A stretch of DNA of 20,035 nt from a virus: IMG/VR virus record IMGVR_UViG_3300012920_000380, positions 1 to 20,035 of that record, one strand, 5' to 3'. A program made the position numbers and the translations under genes. Position 1 is the first letter of the stretch. Each line of letters starts with the position of its first letter. Positions 1-7,203 of this stretch are shown here, in pieces. The notes under the pieces are model-generated. The model did no database searches, was not told where the DNA came from, and worked only from the letters and a program-made list of their open reading frames with translations.

Positions 1-1
1 A

Positions 2-604
2 ATCTCTGATTTCTTTATTTTATCGACAATGCAAAAGTTATTGAATAAACATTATGGTAATAGAATAACTGTTACTACAGATTCTAGTTCTCCTGGCCAG
101 TATCCTGTATATGGAACATTTTTACATTCTCATAACTTTAAGAAATTATCTTTTAGTGATGTATATATGCCGAAGCCAGATAAAGATGAAGATGGGAATA
201 TGATTCCATTAGCAGAATCTAAAATTCCAGATCTTGAACCAGATATGTTAGTACCAGATAGTTTAGGAGATCCTGCATGTCAAGATTTTACATGGGGTAT
301 GTTAGACGAATATAATAAAGAAGCTGTTCCGAGAATGGTATTACATAATGTACATGTATTTCAAAATACTATAGCAGAAGTAAATAAAATTGTATCAGCA
401 CATAGAGATGTTGCGCAATATATGGTGCCTAATAATTTAGCTGCTGTATTAAGAAGTATATATGAAATGTTTGAAGATCCTGATAAAGCAATAACAACAT
501 ATGAAAAATATAAACAGTATTATCAGAAGTTTGGAGGGCAGAGTATAACAACAATTAATAAAAATATATTTAATCAATTTTTTGAAGAAAAAGTAGAACT
601 ATGA
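2..604 (+). CDS. C-terminal fragment of a possible TGT/DpdA-like protein (5' end outside window)
   Basis: The frame is open from base 2, before the first ATG at 29, and no ribosome site precedes that ATG. I therefore read this as the 3' part of a gene starting upstream. About 200 residues are visible. A strand-like segment is followed by TVTTDSSSPGQYPVYGTF, and later comes VLHNVHVFQNTIAEVNKIV. The second segment resembles the HNLH..L.lm..iR helix near the C-terminus of tRNA-guanine transglycosylases, and phage relatives such as DpdA have DSSSP-like barrel segments. The usual zinc-binding cysteine cluster is not evident; only one Cys (PACQDF) lies nearby. This is recall-based similarity, not a search result. 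It could be an unrelated phage protein. The end overlaps the clamp start by ATGA. Confidence 0.4.
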   Translation: MSDFFILSTMQKLLNKHYGNRITVTTDSSSPGQYPVYGTFLHSHNFKKLSFSDVYMPKPDKDEDGNMIPLAESKIPDLEPDMLVPDSLGDPACQDFTWGMLDEYNKEAVPRMVLHNVHVFQNTIAEVNKIVSAHRDVAQYMVPNNLAAVLRSIYEMFEDPDKAITTYEKYKQYYQKFGGQSITTINKNIFNQFFEEKVEL

Positions 605-1323
605 AAAAACAAGAACTATTAAATTTTATAAACAGATATCATCTAGCAGGAGCTACTACATCTGTAAAATGGAATGCAAAAGCCGGATCATTAGAAACTA
701 AATTTATTACAGATGATCAAAATGTTATAGGCACAATAACTGATAATAATCTAGATTTAGGTGATCATGAATTAGGAGTTTATGCTACACCTGCGCTAGT
801 AAAAATGTTATCAGCAGTAGGCAATGATGTCGATGTAAAGGTAAATGATGTAGATAATACATCTGTTAGTATTGATATCAAAGATAAGGATGTTAATATG
901 AAGTTTATGTTAGCAGATTTGTCTGTTATAAGACAAGTGCCTGATCTTAAACAACTACCGGATTGGAGTACAGTTATTAATTTATCAAAAGAATTTATTG
1001 ATAAATTTATAAAAGCTAAAAATGCAATACCAGAATCAGAAAATTTTGGTGTAGCATGTAAAGATAAAGTTGCAGAAATAATAATTAATTATTCTTCTAT
1101 TAATACTAATCGAATTAAGTTTTCTGTAGATTGTGATAACGAGGATTGTGATGATATGTCGGTTGTTTGTTTTTCTTCAAATGGATTTAAAGAAATATTA
1201 CAAGCCAATAAAGATGCTGAATCAGCTAAATTAGAAGTATCTGAAGCAGGATTAGCAAGAGCAACTTTCACATCTAAGACATTTACATCTGTTTATTATT
1301 TGGTACAATTGCAAGCATCATGA
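601..1323 (+). CDS. DNA polymerase sliding clamp, T4 gp45-like
   Basis: A 240-residue protein, close to the 228 of T4 gp45. It has the alternating strand pattern of a clamp subunit and a C-terminal end (ATFTSKTFTSVYYLVQLQA) that parallels the gp45 end (AAKFEGEHANYVVALEA). Clamps carry few fixed residues, so the call leans on length, overall pattern and neighbours: the gp44-like and gp62-like clamp-loader subunits follow within 2.1 kb. The expected role is a trimeric ring that tethers the phage polymerase. In T4 the clamp also activates late transcription. The start overlaps the preceding stop by ATGA and the end overlaps the dUTPase start the same way, indicating coupled translation. Confidence 0.8.
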   Translation: MKKQELLNFINRYHLAGATTSVKWNAKAGSLETKFITDDQNVIGTITDNNLDLGDHELGVYATPALVKMLSAVGNDVDVKVNDVDNTSVSIDIKDKDVNMKFMLADLSVIRQVPDLKQLPDWSTVINLSKEFIDKFIKAKNAIPESENFGVACKDKVAEIIINYSSINTNRIKFSVDCDNEDCDDMSVVCFSSNGFKEILQANKDAESAKLEVSEAGLARATFTSKTFTSVYYLVQLQAS

Positions 1324-1760
1324 TACAAGTTAATTACAAAAAATTATCTGAAAAAGCTATAGCTCCATCATATGCGAGGAAAGGTGATGCAGGATTGGAT
1401 ATAAGTTGTATTACCTATAAAGTTGACAAGGAATATAATTATATTGAATATTTTACAGGATTAGCATTTGAAATACCGGAAGGTCATGTCGGATTATTAT
1501 TTCCTAGATCGTCAGTATCTAAAACGGATCTCAGATTAGCAAATTGTGTAGGAGTCGTTGATTCAGGATATAGGGGAGAAGTAACATTTAGATATAAGTT
1601 TGATAAAAATAGTTTCTTTGCATCATTAAAAAGATTCGAAGAAGGGGATAGAGTAGGCCAATTAGTGATTATGCCATATCCAGAAGTACAATTAAAAGAA
1701 GTAGTAAAATTAACAGAGTCAGAGAGAGGCGAAGGCGGCTACGGCTCGACAGGTAAATAA
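1320..1760 (+). CDS. dut: dUTPase (dUTP diphosphatase), trimeric family
   Basis: Hydrolyses dUTP to dUMP and pyrophosphate, keeping uracil out of phage DNA and feeding dTMP synthesis. All five family motifs are visible in 146 residues: motif 1 GDAGLDIS (22-29), motif 2 PRSSVSK (62-68), motif 3 GVVDSGYRGE (78-87, with D81 at the catalytic Asp position), motif 4 EGDRVGQLVI (108-117) and motif 5 RGEGGYGSTG (136-145). Motif 5 has Tyr where Phe is usual, a conservative change that should still stack on uracil. Length matches the family. It sits between the clamp and clamp-loader genes, which is not its place in T4. Confidence 0.96.
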   Translation: MIQVNYKKLSEKAIAPSYARKGDAGLDISCITYKVDKEYNYIEYFTGLAFEIPEGHVGLLFPRSSVSKTDLRLANCVGVVDSGYRGEVTFRYKFDKNSFFASLKRFEEGDRVGQLVIMPYPEVQLKEVVKLTESERGEGGYGSTGK

Positions 1761-1765
1761 ATAAT

Positions 1766-2695
1766 ATGTTTGGAAATCAAGAAAATACATTATGGGTCGA
1801 AAAGTTTAGACCTGGAACATTAGATGGATATGTTGGAAATGAACATATCATAGATAAAGTTAAATTATATTTAGAATCTGGCGATGTGCCTCATCTATTA
1901 TTTTATGGTCAGGCAGGTACAGGTAAAACTACATTAGCAAAAATTATTGCAAATAATGTAGATGCGGACTTAATGTATATAAATGCATCAGATGAAAATA
2001 ATATCGAAACAGTTCGTACCAAGATAAAGAACTATGCAAGTACTGTAGGATTTAAGCGATGGAAAATTGTTATATTAGATGAAGCAGATTATATGACTCC
2101 TAATGGTCAAGCGGCATTAAGAAACTTAATGGAGACATTTTCAAAAACGACTAGATTCATTTTAACTTGTAATTACGTTGAAAAGATTATCGATCCCATT
2201 CAAAGTAGATGTCAGGTATTTGGTATAACTCCACCTAATAAAACAGAAGTTGCTAAGCGTATAGTTAACATATTAAATGAACTACAAGTTAAATTTGATA
2301 CTAAAGATGTAGCAACTATCATTAATGCCGGTTATCCAGATATAAGAAGAGTTCTTAATTCATGCCAAAGGCAGGTTATAAAAGGAGAACTAAAAATAGA
2401 TGATACAAGTGTTATACAAGCAAACTACATGACTAAATTGCTTGATATGCTGAAATCGGATAGAGATAAAAAAACAGCGTTCAAAGATATTAGACAATTA
2501 ATTGCAGATAGTAAAGTAAAAGATTTCAATGCATTACATAAGTATCTATTTGATGAATTAGATAATTATGCTAAAGGGCATATTGCTAGCATTATATTGA
2601 TTTTAGCTGAATCACAATATCAAGACTCATTTGCTGTAGATAAAGAGTTACATATAATGTCAACAATTGTTAAAATATTAAATGAAATTAAGTAA
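1766..2695 (+). CDS. Clamp-loader large subunit, T4 gp44/RFC-like AAA+ ATPase
   Basis: ATPase that opens the sliding clamp and loads it on primed DNA. The 309 residues (T4 gp44 has 319) show Walker A GQAGTGKT (48-55), Walker B with DEAD box ILDEAD (103-108), a sensor-1 type strand FILTCNY (131-137) and the SRC arginine-finger motif (147-149). An RFC-like N-terminal LWVEKFRP (9-16) precedes them. The C-terminal third is the helical collar domain. It starts 5 nt after the dUTPase stop. The partner small subunit is two genes downstream, in the order 44 then 62, separated by a zinc-ribbon gene. Confidence 0.95.
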   Translation: MFGNQENTLWVEKFRPGTLDGYVGNEHIIDKVKLYLESGDVPHLLFYGQAGTGKTTLAKIIANNVDADLMYINASDENNIETVRTKIKNYASTVGFKRWKIVILDEADYMTPNGQAALRNLMETFSKTTRFILTCNYVEKIIDPIQSRCQVFGITPPNKTEVAKRIVNILNELQVKFDTKDVATIINAGYPDIRRVLNSCQRQVIKGELKIDDTSVIQANYMTKLLDMLKSDRDKKTAFKDIRQLIADSKVKDFNALHKYLFDELDNYAKGHIASIILILAESQYQDSFAVDKELHIMSTIVKILNEIK

Positions 2696-2703
2696 GGATA
2701 GTA

Positions 2704-2943
2704 ATGAGTAAATTATTAGGAATGGACGGTAAACAGCCGCCTTCGGCACAAGTTAATTTAAAGCCAGAGGACTTGGATGATATTATATGTGAAAATTGCG
2801 GAGGTAAATATTTTAGGCAAGTTAATGCATTTAAAAGAGTATCGGCACTAGTTTCTCCTACAGGTAAAGAACAGATAGTTCCGGTACCAAGTTTTAGATG
2901 TGATGATTGTGGACATATAAACGAAGATTTTAGAGTTCAATGA
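2704..2943 (+). CDS. Small zinc-ribbon protein, function unknown
   Basis: A 79-residue protein with two CxxC knuckles, C29/C32 and C66/C69, about 33 residues apart, the layout of a four-Cys zinc ribbon. The loop between them is rich in beta-prone residues. A good ribosome site (AAGGA at 2694-2698, 5 nt spacing) supports the start. It sits between the two clamp-loader genes, so a role in replication or transcription is a reasonable inference: for example a small DNA-binding or RNA-polymerase-binding factor. No specific family could be named. The stop overlaps the next start by ATGA. Confidence 0.7.
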   Translation: MSKLLGMDGKQPPSAQVNLKPEDLDDIICENCGGKYFRQVNAFKRVSALVSPTGKEQIVPVPSFRCDDCGHINEDFRVQ

Positions 2944-3371
2944 AAAAACCAAAAACAATATTTGATCATTTAGCTGGCATTACATTTAAGAAAACTAAAT
3001 GGGAAGATTTAACAGAAGCAGACCAGAAGTCATTTTCTCCATATTTGATTAATCGGTGGTTATCAATGTCGCCTCAATTAATTGAAATAGTAGACATGTT
3101 TCAACATTATACAATAGGTCCTTTAACTAGAGAACATGTTTATAAATTATATTATGATATCTTACCTAAAGGAAAGTTCTTTTCAAAATATATAAAAGGT
3201 AAAAAGGCAAATAAATTTAACGAACAATTGGTCAATCTAATTGCAAAACATTTTCAGATAGCAAAAAATGAAGCAGAAGAATATATTACTTTGCTAGATA
3301 AAGATCAATTACATATGTTATGTAAAAAATATGGTAAATCTGATAAAGAAATTAAACAATGGCTAAAATAA
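2940..3371 (+). CDS. Clamp-loader small subunit, T4 gp62-like
   Basis: In T4, gp62 joins four gp44 subunits to make the clamp loader. This 143-residue protein is shorter than T4 gp62 (187), but its segment ILPKGKFFSKYIK (74-86), followed by LVNLIAKHFQIAKNEAEEYI, closely parallels the gp62 stretch AVPRGKRYGKWAK followed by LLAKRYQVNTNDAINY. The N-terminal half has a helix with NRWLSMSP (38-45). The comparison is from memory, but it covers about 35 aligned positions and the genomic context agrees. It has no ATPase motifs, as expected. It overlaps the next gene by 13 nt. Confidence 0.75.
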   Translation: MKKPKTIFDHLAGITFKKTKWEDLTEADQKSFSPYLINRWLSMSPQLIEIVDMFQHYTIGPLTREHVYKLYYDILPKGKFFSKYIKGKKANKFNEQLVNLIAKHFQIAKNEAEEYITLLDKDQLHMLCKKYGKSDKEIKQWLK

Positions 3372-3616
3372 TAAAAGATACTAAAAACAAAGTTGAATTT
3401 AGTGAATCAGTATTCCATCCTAAACATTATGGAGGCGAAACGTCTGTATACGAAGCAATAAAAGTTATAGAAGCATGGGATTTAGGATTTAATTTAGGCA
3501 ATGTAGTAAAGTATATAGCTAGATTAGGTAAAAAGGATCCTAATAAAAAAGTAGAAGATTTAGAAAAAGCTTTATGGTATTTAAAAAGAGAAATAGAACG
3601 TTATGAAAAAGAGTAA
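3359..3616 (+). CDS. DUF3310 family protein
   Basis: An 85-residue protein typical of the phage DUF3310 family (often auto-annotated as nucleotide kinase, without experimental basis that I know of). Signature parts are HPKHYGG (20-26), an Ile/Glu helix, NLGNVVKYIARLGKK (about 47-61) and the closing EDLEKALWYLKREIE helix. The HPxHY motif is the family hallmark. It is all-helical and probably a small nucleotide-related or regulatory protein; the function is unproven. It overlaps both neighbours (13 nt upstream, 14 nt downstream), so its start is constrained by coupled translation. Confidence 0.8.
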   Translation: MAKIIKDTKNKVEFSESVFHPKHYGGETSVYEAIKVIEAWDLGFNLGNVVKYIARLGKKDPNKKVEDLEKALWYLKREIERYEKE

Positions 3617-3815
3617 AGTCATAAGTGCGCTAAAAGCCCAAGCGTTGGCTGATAAACAAAAGGCCTTAATGGCATTAGATTTATTAGAAAATCAGGCAGT
3701 AGGTATAGGAGATCATACGGCAAATGATTTCTTGCAAGATGCAACCGAAGCATTAAATTTATTGGCAGAAGCAGATGATAGATTGGAAGCTATTAGTAAA
3801 TATTATGATGAGTAG
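3603..3815 (+). CDS. Small helical protein, function unknown
   Basis: Seventy residues, rich in Ala, Leu, Glu and Lys, predicted to be almost entirely helical. A central VGIGDHTANDF turn separates two amphipathic helices, and the end has a heptad-like run (ALNLLAEADDRLEAI). No catalytic motif is visible. Similar short proteins occur beside replication genes in T4-like phages, but I cannot name a family. The start overlaps the DUF3310 gene by 14 nt, and the end overlaps the jelly-roll gene. Confidence 0.6.
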   Translation: MKKSKVISALKAQALADKQKALMALDLLENQAVGIGDHTANDFLQDATEALNLLAEADDRLEAISKYYDE

Positions 3816-4341
3816 TATACTATTTGCTTCTCCGTCATGTAAAAAAATAGACGAGAATGGATTCAGAACCTATACTATCAAATGTGGTAAACATAAATCT
3901 AGATCTGCGATAAAATTTACCAGATCAAATATTTTATCCTTTCAAGTAATATTCGACGAATCAGCTATTTATACATCTGATGATCCTATAAATCAATATG
4001 ATATCAATAAATTATACGGACTAAGTGATTGCGGAGATTTGCACGGAGAATCGTCAATTCGTATAGGATGGAGATGGTTAAATGATAGTTTAGAGTTACA
4101 TTGGTTTAGGCATGATGGTAGTTTTAAATTTGAAAAAATTAAAAATGTCGAATTAAATCAAATAATAAACTGTAGTATCAAATTTAGTGATCATGAATAT
4201 GAAATCGATATCGATGGGACAGTTGTGACAATAGACAGGCCATGTAGTAACAGTTCAGTTCGAAAATATTATCTATGGCCATATTTCGGAGGTGATGAAA
4301 CGGCGCCTCATGACATTACTATAAAAATAAAAGATAAATAA
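3808..4341 (+). CDS. Jelly-roll (concanavalin-like) domain protein, Bacteroidota-type
   Basis: About 177 residues from the ATG at 3808. In-frame ATGs also occur at 3805 and 3775. I prefer 3805/3808 because 3775 would overlap the previous gene by 41 nt. The sequence is strand-rich, with DINKLYG, an SIRIGWRWLNDSLELHWF segment and the C-terminal YYLWPYFGGDETAPHDITIKI. I recall this closing signature from Bacteroidota secreted or lipoprotein domains of polysaccharide-lyase-like jelly-roll shape. The likely role is glycan binding or a structural domain; no catalytic residues can be assigned. It is an odd companion for replication genes and may be host-derived. From 3775, the N-terminus would look like a weak signal peptide ending near a Cys. 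Confidence 0.6.
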   Translation: MSSILFASPSCKKIDENGFRTYTIKCGKHKSRSAIKFTRSNILSFQVIFDESAIYTSDDPINQYDINKLYGLSDCGDLHGESSIRIGWRWLNDSLELHWFRHDGSFKFEKIKNVELNQIINCSIKFSDHEYEIDIDGTVVTIDRPCSNSSVRKYYLWPYFGGDETAPHDITIKIKDK

Positions 4342-4373
4342 TTTGTCTATTTGAAATATTTTACTTATATTTA
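4342..4373 (+). promoter_or_regulatory. Candidate Bacteroidota-type promoter before the nuclease gene
   Basis: The 36-nt gap holds TTTG (4342-4345), 20 nt of spacer, then TATATTTA (4366-4373). Bacteroidota housekeeping promoters use TTTG, 19-21 nt, then TAnnTTTG, so only the last base of the -7 box differs. A start site 5-8 nt downstream would fall almost on the ATG at 4378, giving a leaderless or nearly leaderless mRNA. No ribosome site precedes that ATG, which is consistent. AT-rich DNA produces such matches by chance, so this remains a candidate. Confidence 0.4.
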
Positions 4374-4377
4374 GTAT

Positions 4378-5313
4378 ATGCATTCAATAATAAAGTTTAA
4401 TCAAAGAGAACGTCTCAAAGGCGAACGAAAAGTTTCATATTCTCAATATTCTATGTTTCAAAAATGTCCTAAGCAATGGGAACTTGCGTATATAAAAGGA
4501 TTAAGGACATTCTCACAGAGTATACATACATTATTCGGAACAGCCTTTCATGAAACATTACAAACTTATTTAACAGTGATGTTAGAAGAAACAGCAAAAA
4601 AAGCTAATGATATGGACTTAAATAAAATGTTATTAGAAAATATGCAAAAAGAATATAAAAATGCTGTTGAAAAGATGGGAGAGCATTTCTCTACTAAATT
4701 TGAACTCATGGAGTTTTATAATGATGGCGTTGCAATATTAGATTGGGTGAAACGTCATAGGGCAAGATATTTTTCTCCTAAGAGTGATGAATTAGTTGGT
4801 ATTGAAGTAGAAATTTATCATCCTGTAACGCCCGAAAATGACAAAGTGTTGATGTTAGGATACTTAGATATAGTGTTAAGAGATAAGAGGACAGACCGTG
4901 TAAGAATAATAGATATTAAGACATCTACAATGGGTTGGAACAAGTATCAAAAAGCAGATAAAATTAAAGCATCGCAGTTGGTATTATATAAAGAATATTT
5001 TGCAAAACAATATGGATTCGATGTCGAGAAAATAGATATTTTATATTTTATAGTTAAGCGAAAGCTTATAGAAGGAGCAATGTTTCCGCAAAGAAGAGTA
5101 CAAGAATTTATTCCAGCTAGTGGTAAACCTACTAGAAATAAATTAGTTAGATCCATAGAAGAATGGATAGGTACATGCTTTGATAGAGAAGGTAATTATA
5201 ATACAAAACGCCAATATCCAGCCATAGCAGGTAAAAATAAAAAGAATTGCAAGTATTGTGAATTTAAAGATCAGGAAGATTTATGTCCAACGGCTAATAG
5301 AATAAAAGTATGA
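4378..5313 (+). CDS. PD-(D/E)XK exonuclease, Cas4/RecB-like with Fe-S cysteines
   Basis: A 311-residue nuclease of the PDDEXK_1/Cas4 type. It has SYSQYSMFQKCPKQW with C30, GTAFHETL (54-61, H58), D164 in GYLDIVL, the core D179-I-K181 in IIDIKTS, and Q200 in SQLVLYKEYF. The closing C291-x2-C294-x8-C303 joins C30 to form the four-Cys 4Fe-4S staple seen in Cas4 and AddB. All catalytic positions are present. The expected activity is metal-dependent DNA end processing, in recombination, replication or host DNA breakdown. It starts its own transcription segment after a 36-nt gap, and its stop overlaps the SLOG gene by ATGA. Confidence 0.88.
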   Translation: MHSIIKFNQRERLKGERKVSYSQYSMFQKCPKQWELAYIKGLRTFSQSIHTLFGTAFHETLQTYLTVMLEETAKKANDMDLNKMLLENMQKEYKNAVEKMGEHFSTKFELMEFYNDGVAILDWVKRHRARYFSPKSDELVGIEVEIYHPVTPENDKVLMLGYLDIVLRDKRTDRVRIIDIKTSTMGWNKYQKADKIKASQLVLYKEYFAKQYGFDVEKIDILYFIVKRKLIEGAMFPQRRVQEFIPASGKPTRNKLVRSIEEWIGTCFDREGNYNTKRQYPAIAGKNKKNCKYCEFKDQEDLCPTANRIKV

Positions 5314-5711
5314 AAATAGCAATTGTGGGCAGTAGAACATATGAAAATACAAGAAAAATAAAAAATCTACTCACAGAACTCAGAAGAAAATTCGGCGAAG
5401 ATTTGATTATTATATCTGGAGGTGCAAAACAAGGTGCTGATAAACATGTAAAAAAATATGCATTAGAATTTGGATTAAATTATAAAGAATTCAATCCTGC
5501 ACATACTCCTCAAAATTTATATAGTGCTATGTCAGAAGGATATTATGCAAAACCTTATCATGTATCTCAATTTCATCATAGAAATATGCTAATAGCAAGA
5601 GATTGTGATTATATGATAGCTTTGATACCAGGCGGATCCAAAGCGAACGGCTCAGAAAGTGCTATAAAGCAGGCTGTAAAGTTAAATAAACGGGTGGTTA
5701 TCATTACTTAA
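5310..5711 (+). CDS. SLOG-superfamily protein, DUF2493/YspA-like
   Basis: A 133-residue single-domain Rossmann-like protein with the DUF2493 pattern: GSRTY (7-11) after the first strand, SGGAKQGAD (36-44) in the nucleotide-binding loop, a KKYALEFGL helix, then RNMLIARDCDYMIALIPGG (about 91-109) and a last strand RVVII. SLOG proteins bind nucleotides or nucleotide-derived ligands, and some act as sensors or effectors in conflict systems. Here it is co-translated with a nuclease. A role sensing or sequestering a host signal nucleotide is only an inference. A 35-nt gap follows. Confidence 0.85.
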   Translation: MKIAIVGSRTYENTRKIKNLLTELRRKFGEDLIIISGGAKQGADKHVKKYALEFGLNYKEFNPAHTPQNLYSAMSEGYYAKPYHVSQFHHRNMLIARDCDYMIALIPGGSKANGSESAIKQAVKLNKRVVIIT

Positions 5712-5722
5712 CAAATATTTAT

Positions 5723-5730
5723 TATAAATT
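5723..5730 (+). promoter_or_regulatory. Candidate T4-late-like promoter box TATAAATT
   Basis: TATAAATT lies 16 nt upstream of the first glycosyltransferase ATG and differs from the T4 late box TATAAATA only in the last base. It is in one of the two real gaps in the window, at the boundary between the nuclease/SLOG unit and the glycan cluster. The phage has a clamp and loader of the type that activates T4 late transcription. Similar AT-rich octamers occur inside genes, so position is the main support. Confidence 0.35.
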
Positions 5731-5736
5731 AGTTAC

Positions 5737-5741
5737 AAGGA
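5737..5741 (+). promoter_or_regulatory. Shine-Dalgarno site of the first glycosyltransferase
   Basis: AAGGA, 5 nt before the ATG at 5747. It fixes this start and shows that ribosomes load anew at the head of the glycan cluster, unlike most internal genes, which rely on ATGA overlaps. Confidence 0.65.
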
Positions 5742-5746
5742 AAAAT

Positions 5747-7201
5747 ATGCAAAAATTAGAGTTACCTAAACTTAAAAAGATCGATCCTAACAAACCTAAA
5801 AAGAAAAAAATACTTTTATTATCAGACGACTTAAGAGTACATTCTGGTATAGGAACAATGTCACGTGAATTTGTATTGGGTACAGTAGATAAGTATGATT
5901 GGGTACAAATCGGAGCTGCAGTTAAACATCCAGATGAAGGTAAAATATTTGATATATCAGCAGATGTACAAAAAGAGACAGGAGTACAAGATGCGGATGT
6001 TAAAATTTATGCTTCGTCAGGCTATGGTAATGCTCAGATATTACAACAAGTTATGAATAGAGAGCGACCAGATGCAATATTACATTTTACGGATCCGAGA
6101 TTTTGGCAATGGTTATATCAAATAGAACATTCTATCAGACAACATGTTCCGATAATGTATTATAATATTTGGGATGATTTGCCATATCCATTTTGGAATG
6201 AGCCTTTCTATGAATCATGTGATTTAATAATGAACATATCACGACAGACTCAAAATATTGTAAAAAATGTATTACGAAAATTTCCAAAACCAGATTGGGC
6301 AGTGCAATGGGTGCCTCATGGTGTTAATGAAAATAAATTCTTTCCAATAACTCCATTACATCCACAGTATGATGAATATCAAAAATTTATAAAAACATTT
6401 AGCGGCGAATTTAATTATGATTTTATATGTTTTTGGAATAATAGAAATATACGTAGAAAACAGCCTGGAGATTTAATATTAGCATATAAACATTTTTGTG
6501 ACAAATTACCACCGGAACAAGCATCTAAATGTGTTTTACTAATGCATACACAAGGTTCTGATCCTAATGGCACTGATTTATTTGCAGTTAAAGATGCTAT
6601 TTGTCCAGATTATAATGTAATATTTAGTACTAAACCTGTAGATACAAAAATATTAAACTTTTATTATAATATGGCAGATGTAACAATTAATATAGCTTCA
6701 AATGAAGGATTTGGTATATCATGGTGTGAGTCGCTTCATGCAGGGACTCCTATAATTAATAATGTAACTGGCGGATTGCAAGATGGTTGTAGATTCGAAA
6801 CTGAAAATGGCGAATGGATTGAATTTGATACACATTTTCCGACTAACCATGATGCAACATATAAAACTCATGCTAATTGGTGTAAACCGGTATATCCAAC
6901 AAATAGATCACTTCAAGGTTCGCCTATGACGCCTTATATCTTTGATGATCGTGTTGCATTTAAAGATGTTGCAGATGCTATAAAATATTGGTATGATATG
7001 GATGAAGAATCGAGAGATGCATGTGGCATGGCCGGACATGATTGGGTATTAGACGATGAATCAAATATGTCAGCAAAAAATATGTCGCGAAGATTTATAG
7101 AATGTATCGATGAATGTTTAGAAAAATGGACAAAGAGAAAAAAGTTTACATTATATAAAATAAATAAAAAAGAAAAAATAAAAAATCCAGGAGTTATATG
7201 A
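5747..7201 (+). CDS. GT-B glycosyltransferase, GT4-like (first gene of glycan cluster)
   Basis: A 484-residue glycosyltransferase. The N-terminal Rossmann half begins at KKKILLLSDDLRVHSGIG with the glycine-rich acceptor loop. The C-terminal half has WVPHGVNENKF, then SNEGFGISWCE carrying the E320-x7-E328 donor-binding pair typical of GT4 retaining enzymes, and AGTPIINNVTGG. A basic N-terminal tail holds LPKLKK (6-11) and a KPKKKK run; the same LPKLKK motif ends the next protein twice. No membrane segment is seen, so it is a cytoplasmic enzyme using a nucleotide sugar. The donor and acceptor cannot be told from sequence. Its stop overlaps the next start by ATGA. Confidence 0.88.
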   Translation: MQKLELPKLKKIDPNKPKKKKILLLSDDLRVHSGIGTMSREFVLGTVDKYDWVQIGAAVKHPDEGKIFDISADVQKETGVQDADVKIYASSGYGNAQILQQVMNRERPDAILHFTDPRFWQWLYQIEHSIRQHVPIMYYNIWDDLPYPFWNEPFYESCDLIMNISRQTQNIVKNVLRKFPKPDWAVQWVPHGVNENKFFPITPLHPQYDEYQKFIKTFSGEFNYDFICFWNNRNIRRKQPGDLILAYKHFCDKLPPEQASKCVLLMHTQGSDPNGTDLFAVKDAICPDYNVIFSTKPVDTKILNFYYNMADVTINIASNEGFGISWCESLHAGTPIINNVTGGLQDGCRFETENGEWIEFDTHFPTNHDATYKTHANWCKPVYPTNRSLQGSPMTPYIFDDRVAFKDVADAIKYWYDMDEESRDACGMAGHDWVLDDESNMSAKNMSRRFIECIDECLEKWTKRKKFTLYKINKKEKIKNPGVI

Positions 7202-7203
7202 AA
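7189..7203 (+). promoter_or_regulatory. Strong ribosome site plus start, shared 15-mer
   Basis: AGGAG (7189-7193) lies 4 nt before the ATG at 7198, inside the end of the previous gene. The 15 bases AGGAGTTATATGAAA recur exactly at 17486-17500, before another glycosyltransferase-like gene. This is a strong site where most junctions have none. Confidence 0.6.

Noticed and set aside
29-604. Complete gene starting at the ATG at 29
   Set aside because: The frame is open to the window edge, no ribosome site precedes the ATG, and the first visible residues already look like the middle of a domain.
3141-4000. TATAAAT-type late promoter boxes inside genes
   Set aside because: Such strings are frequent by chance in this AT-rich DNA and lie within coding sequence away from gene starts.
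5712-5746. Rho-independent terminator between the SLOG gene and the glycan cluster
   Set aside because: No G+C-rich stem followed by a T run. Only a short AAATATTT palindrome is present, too weak to call.
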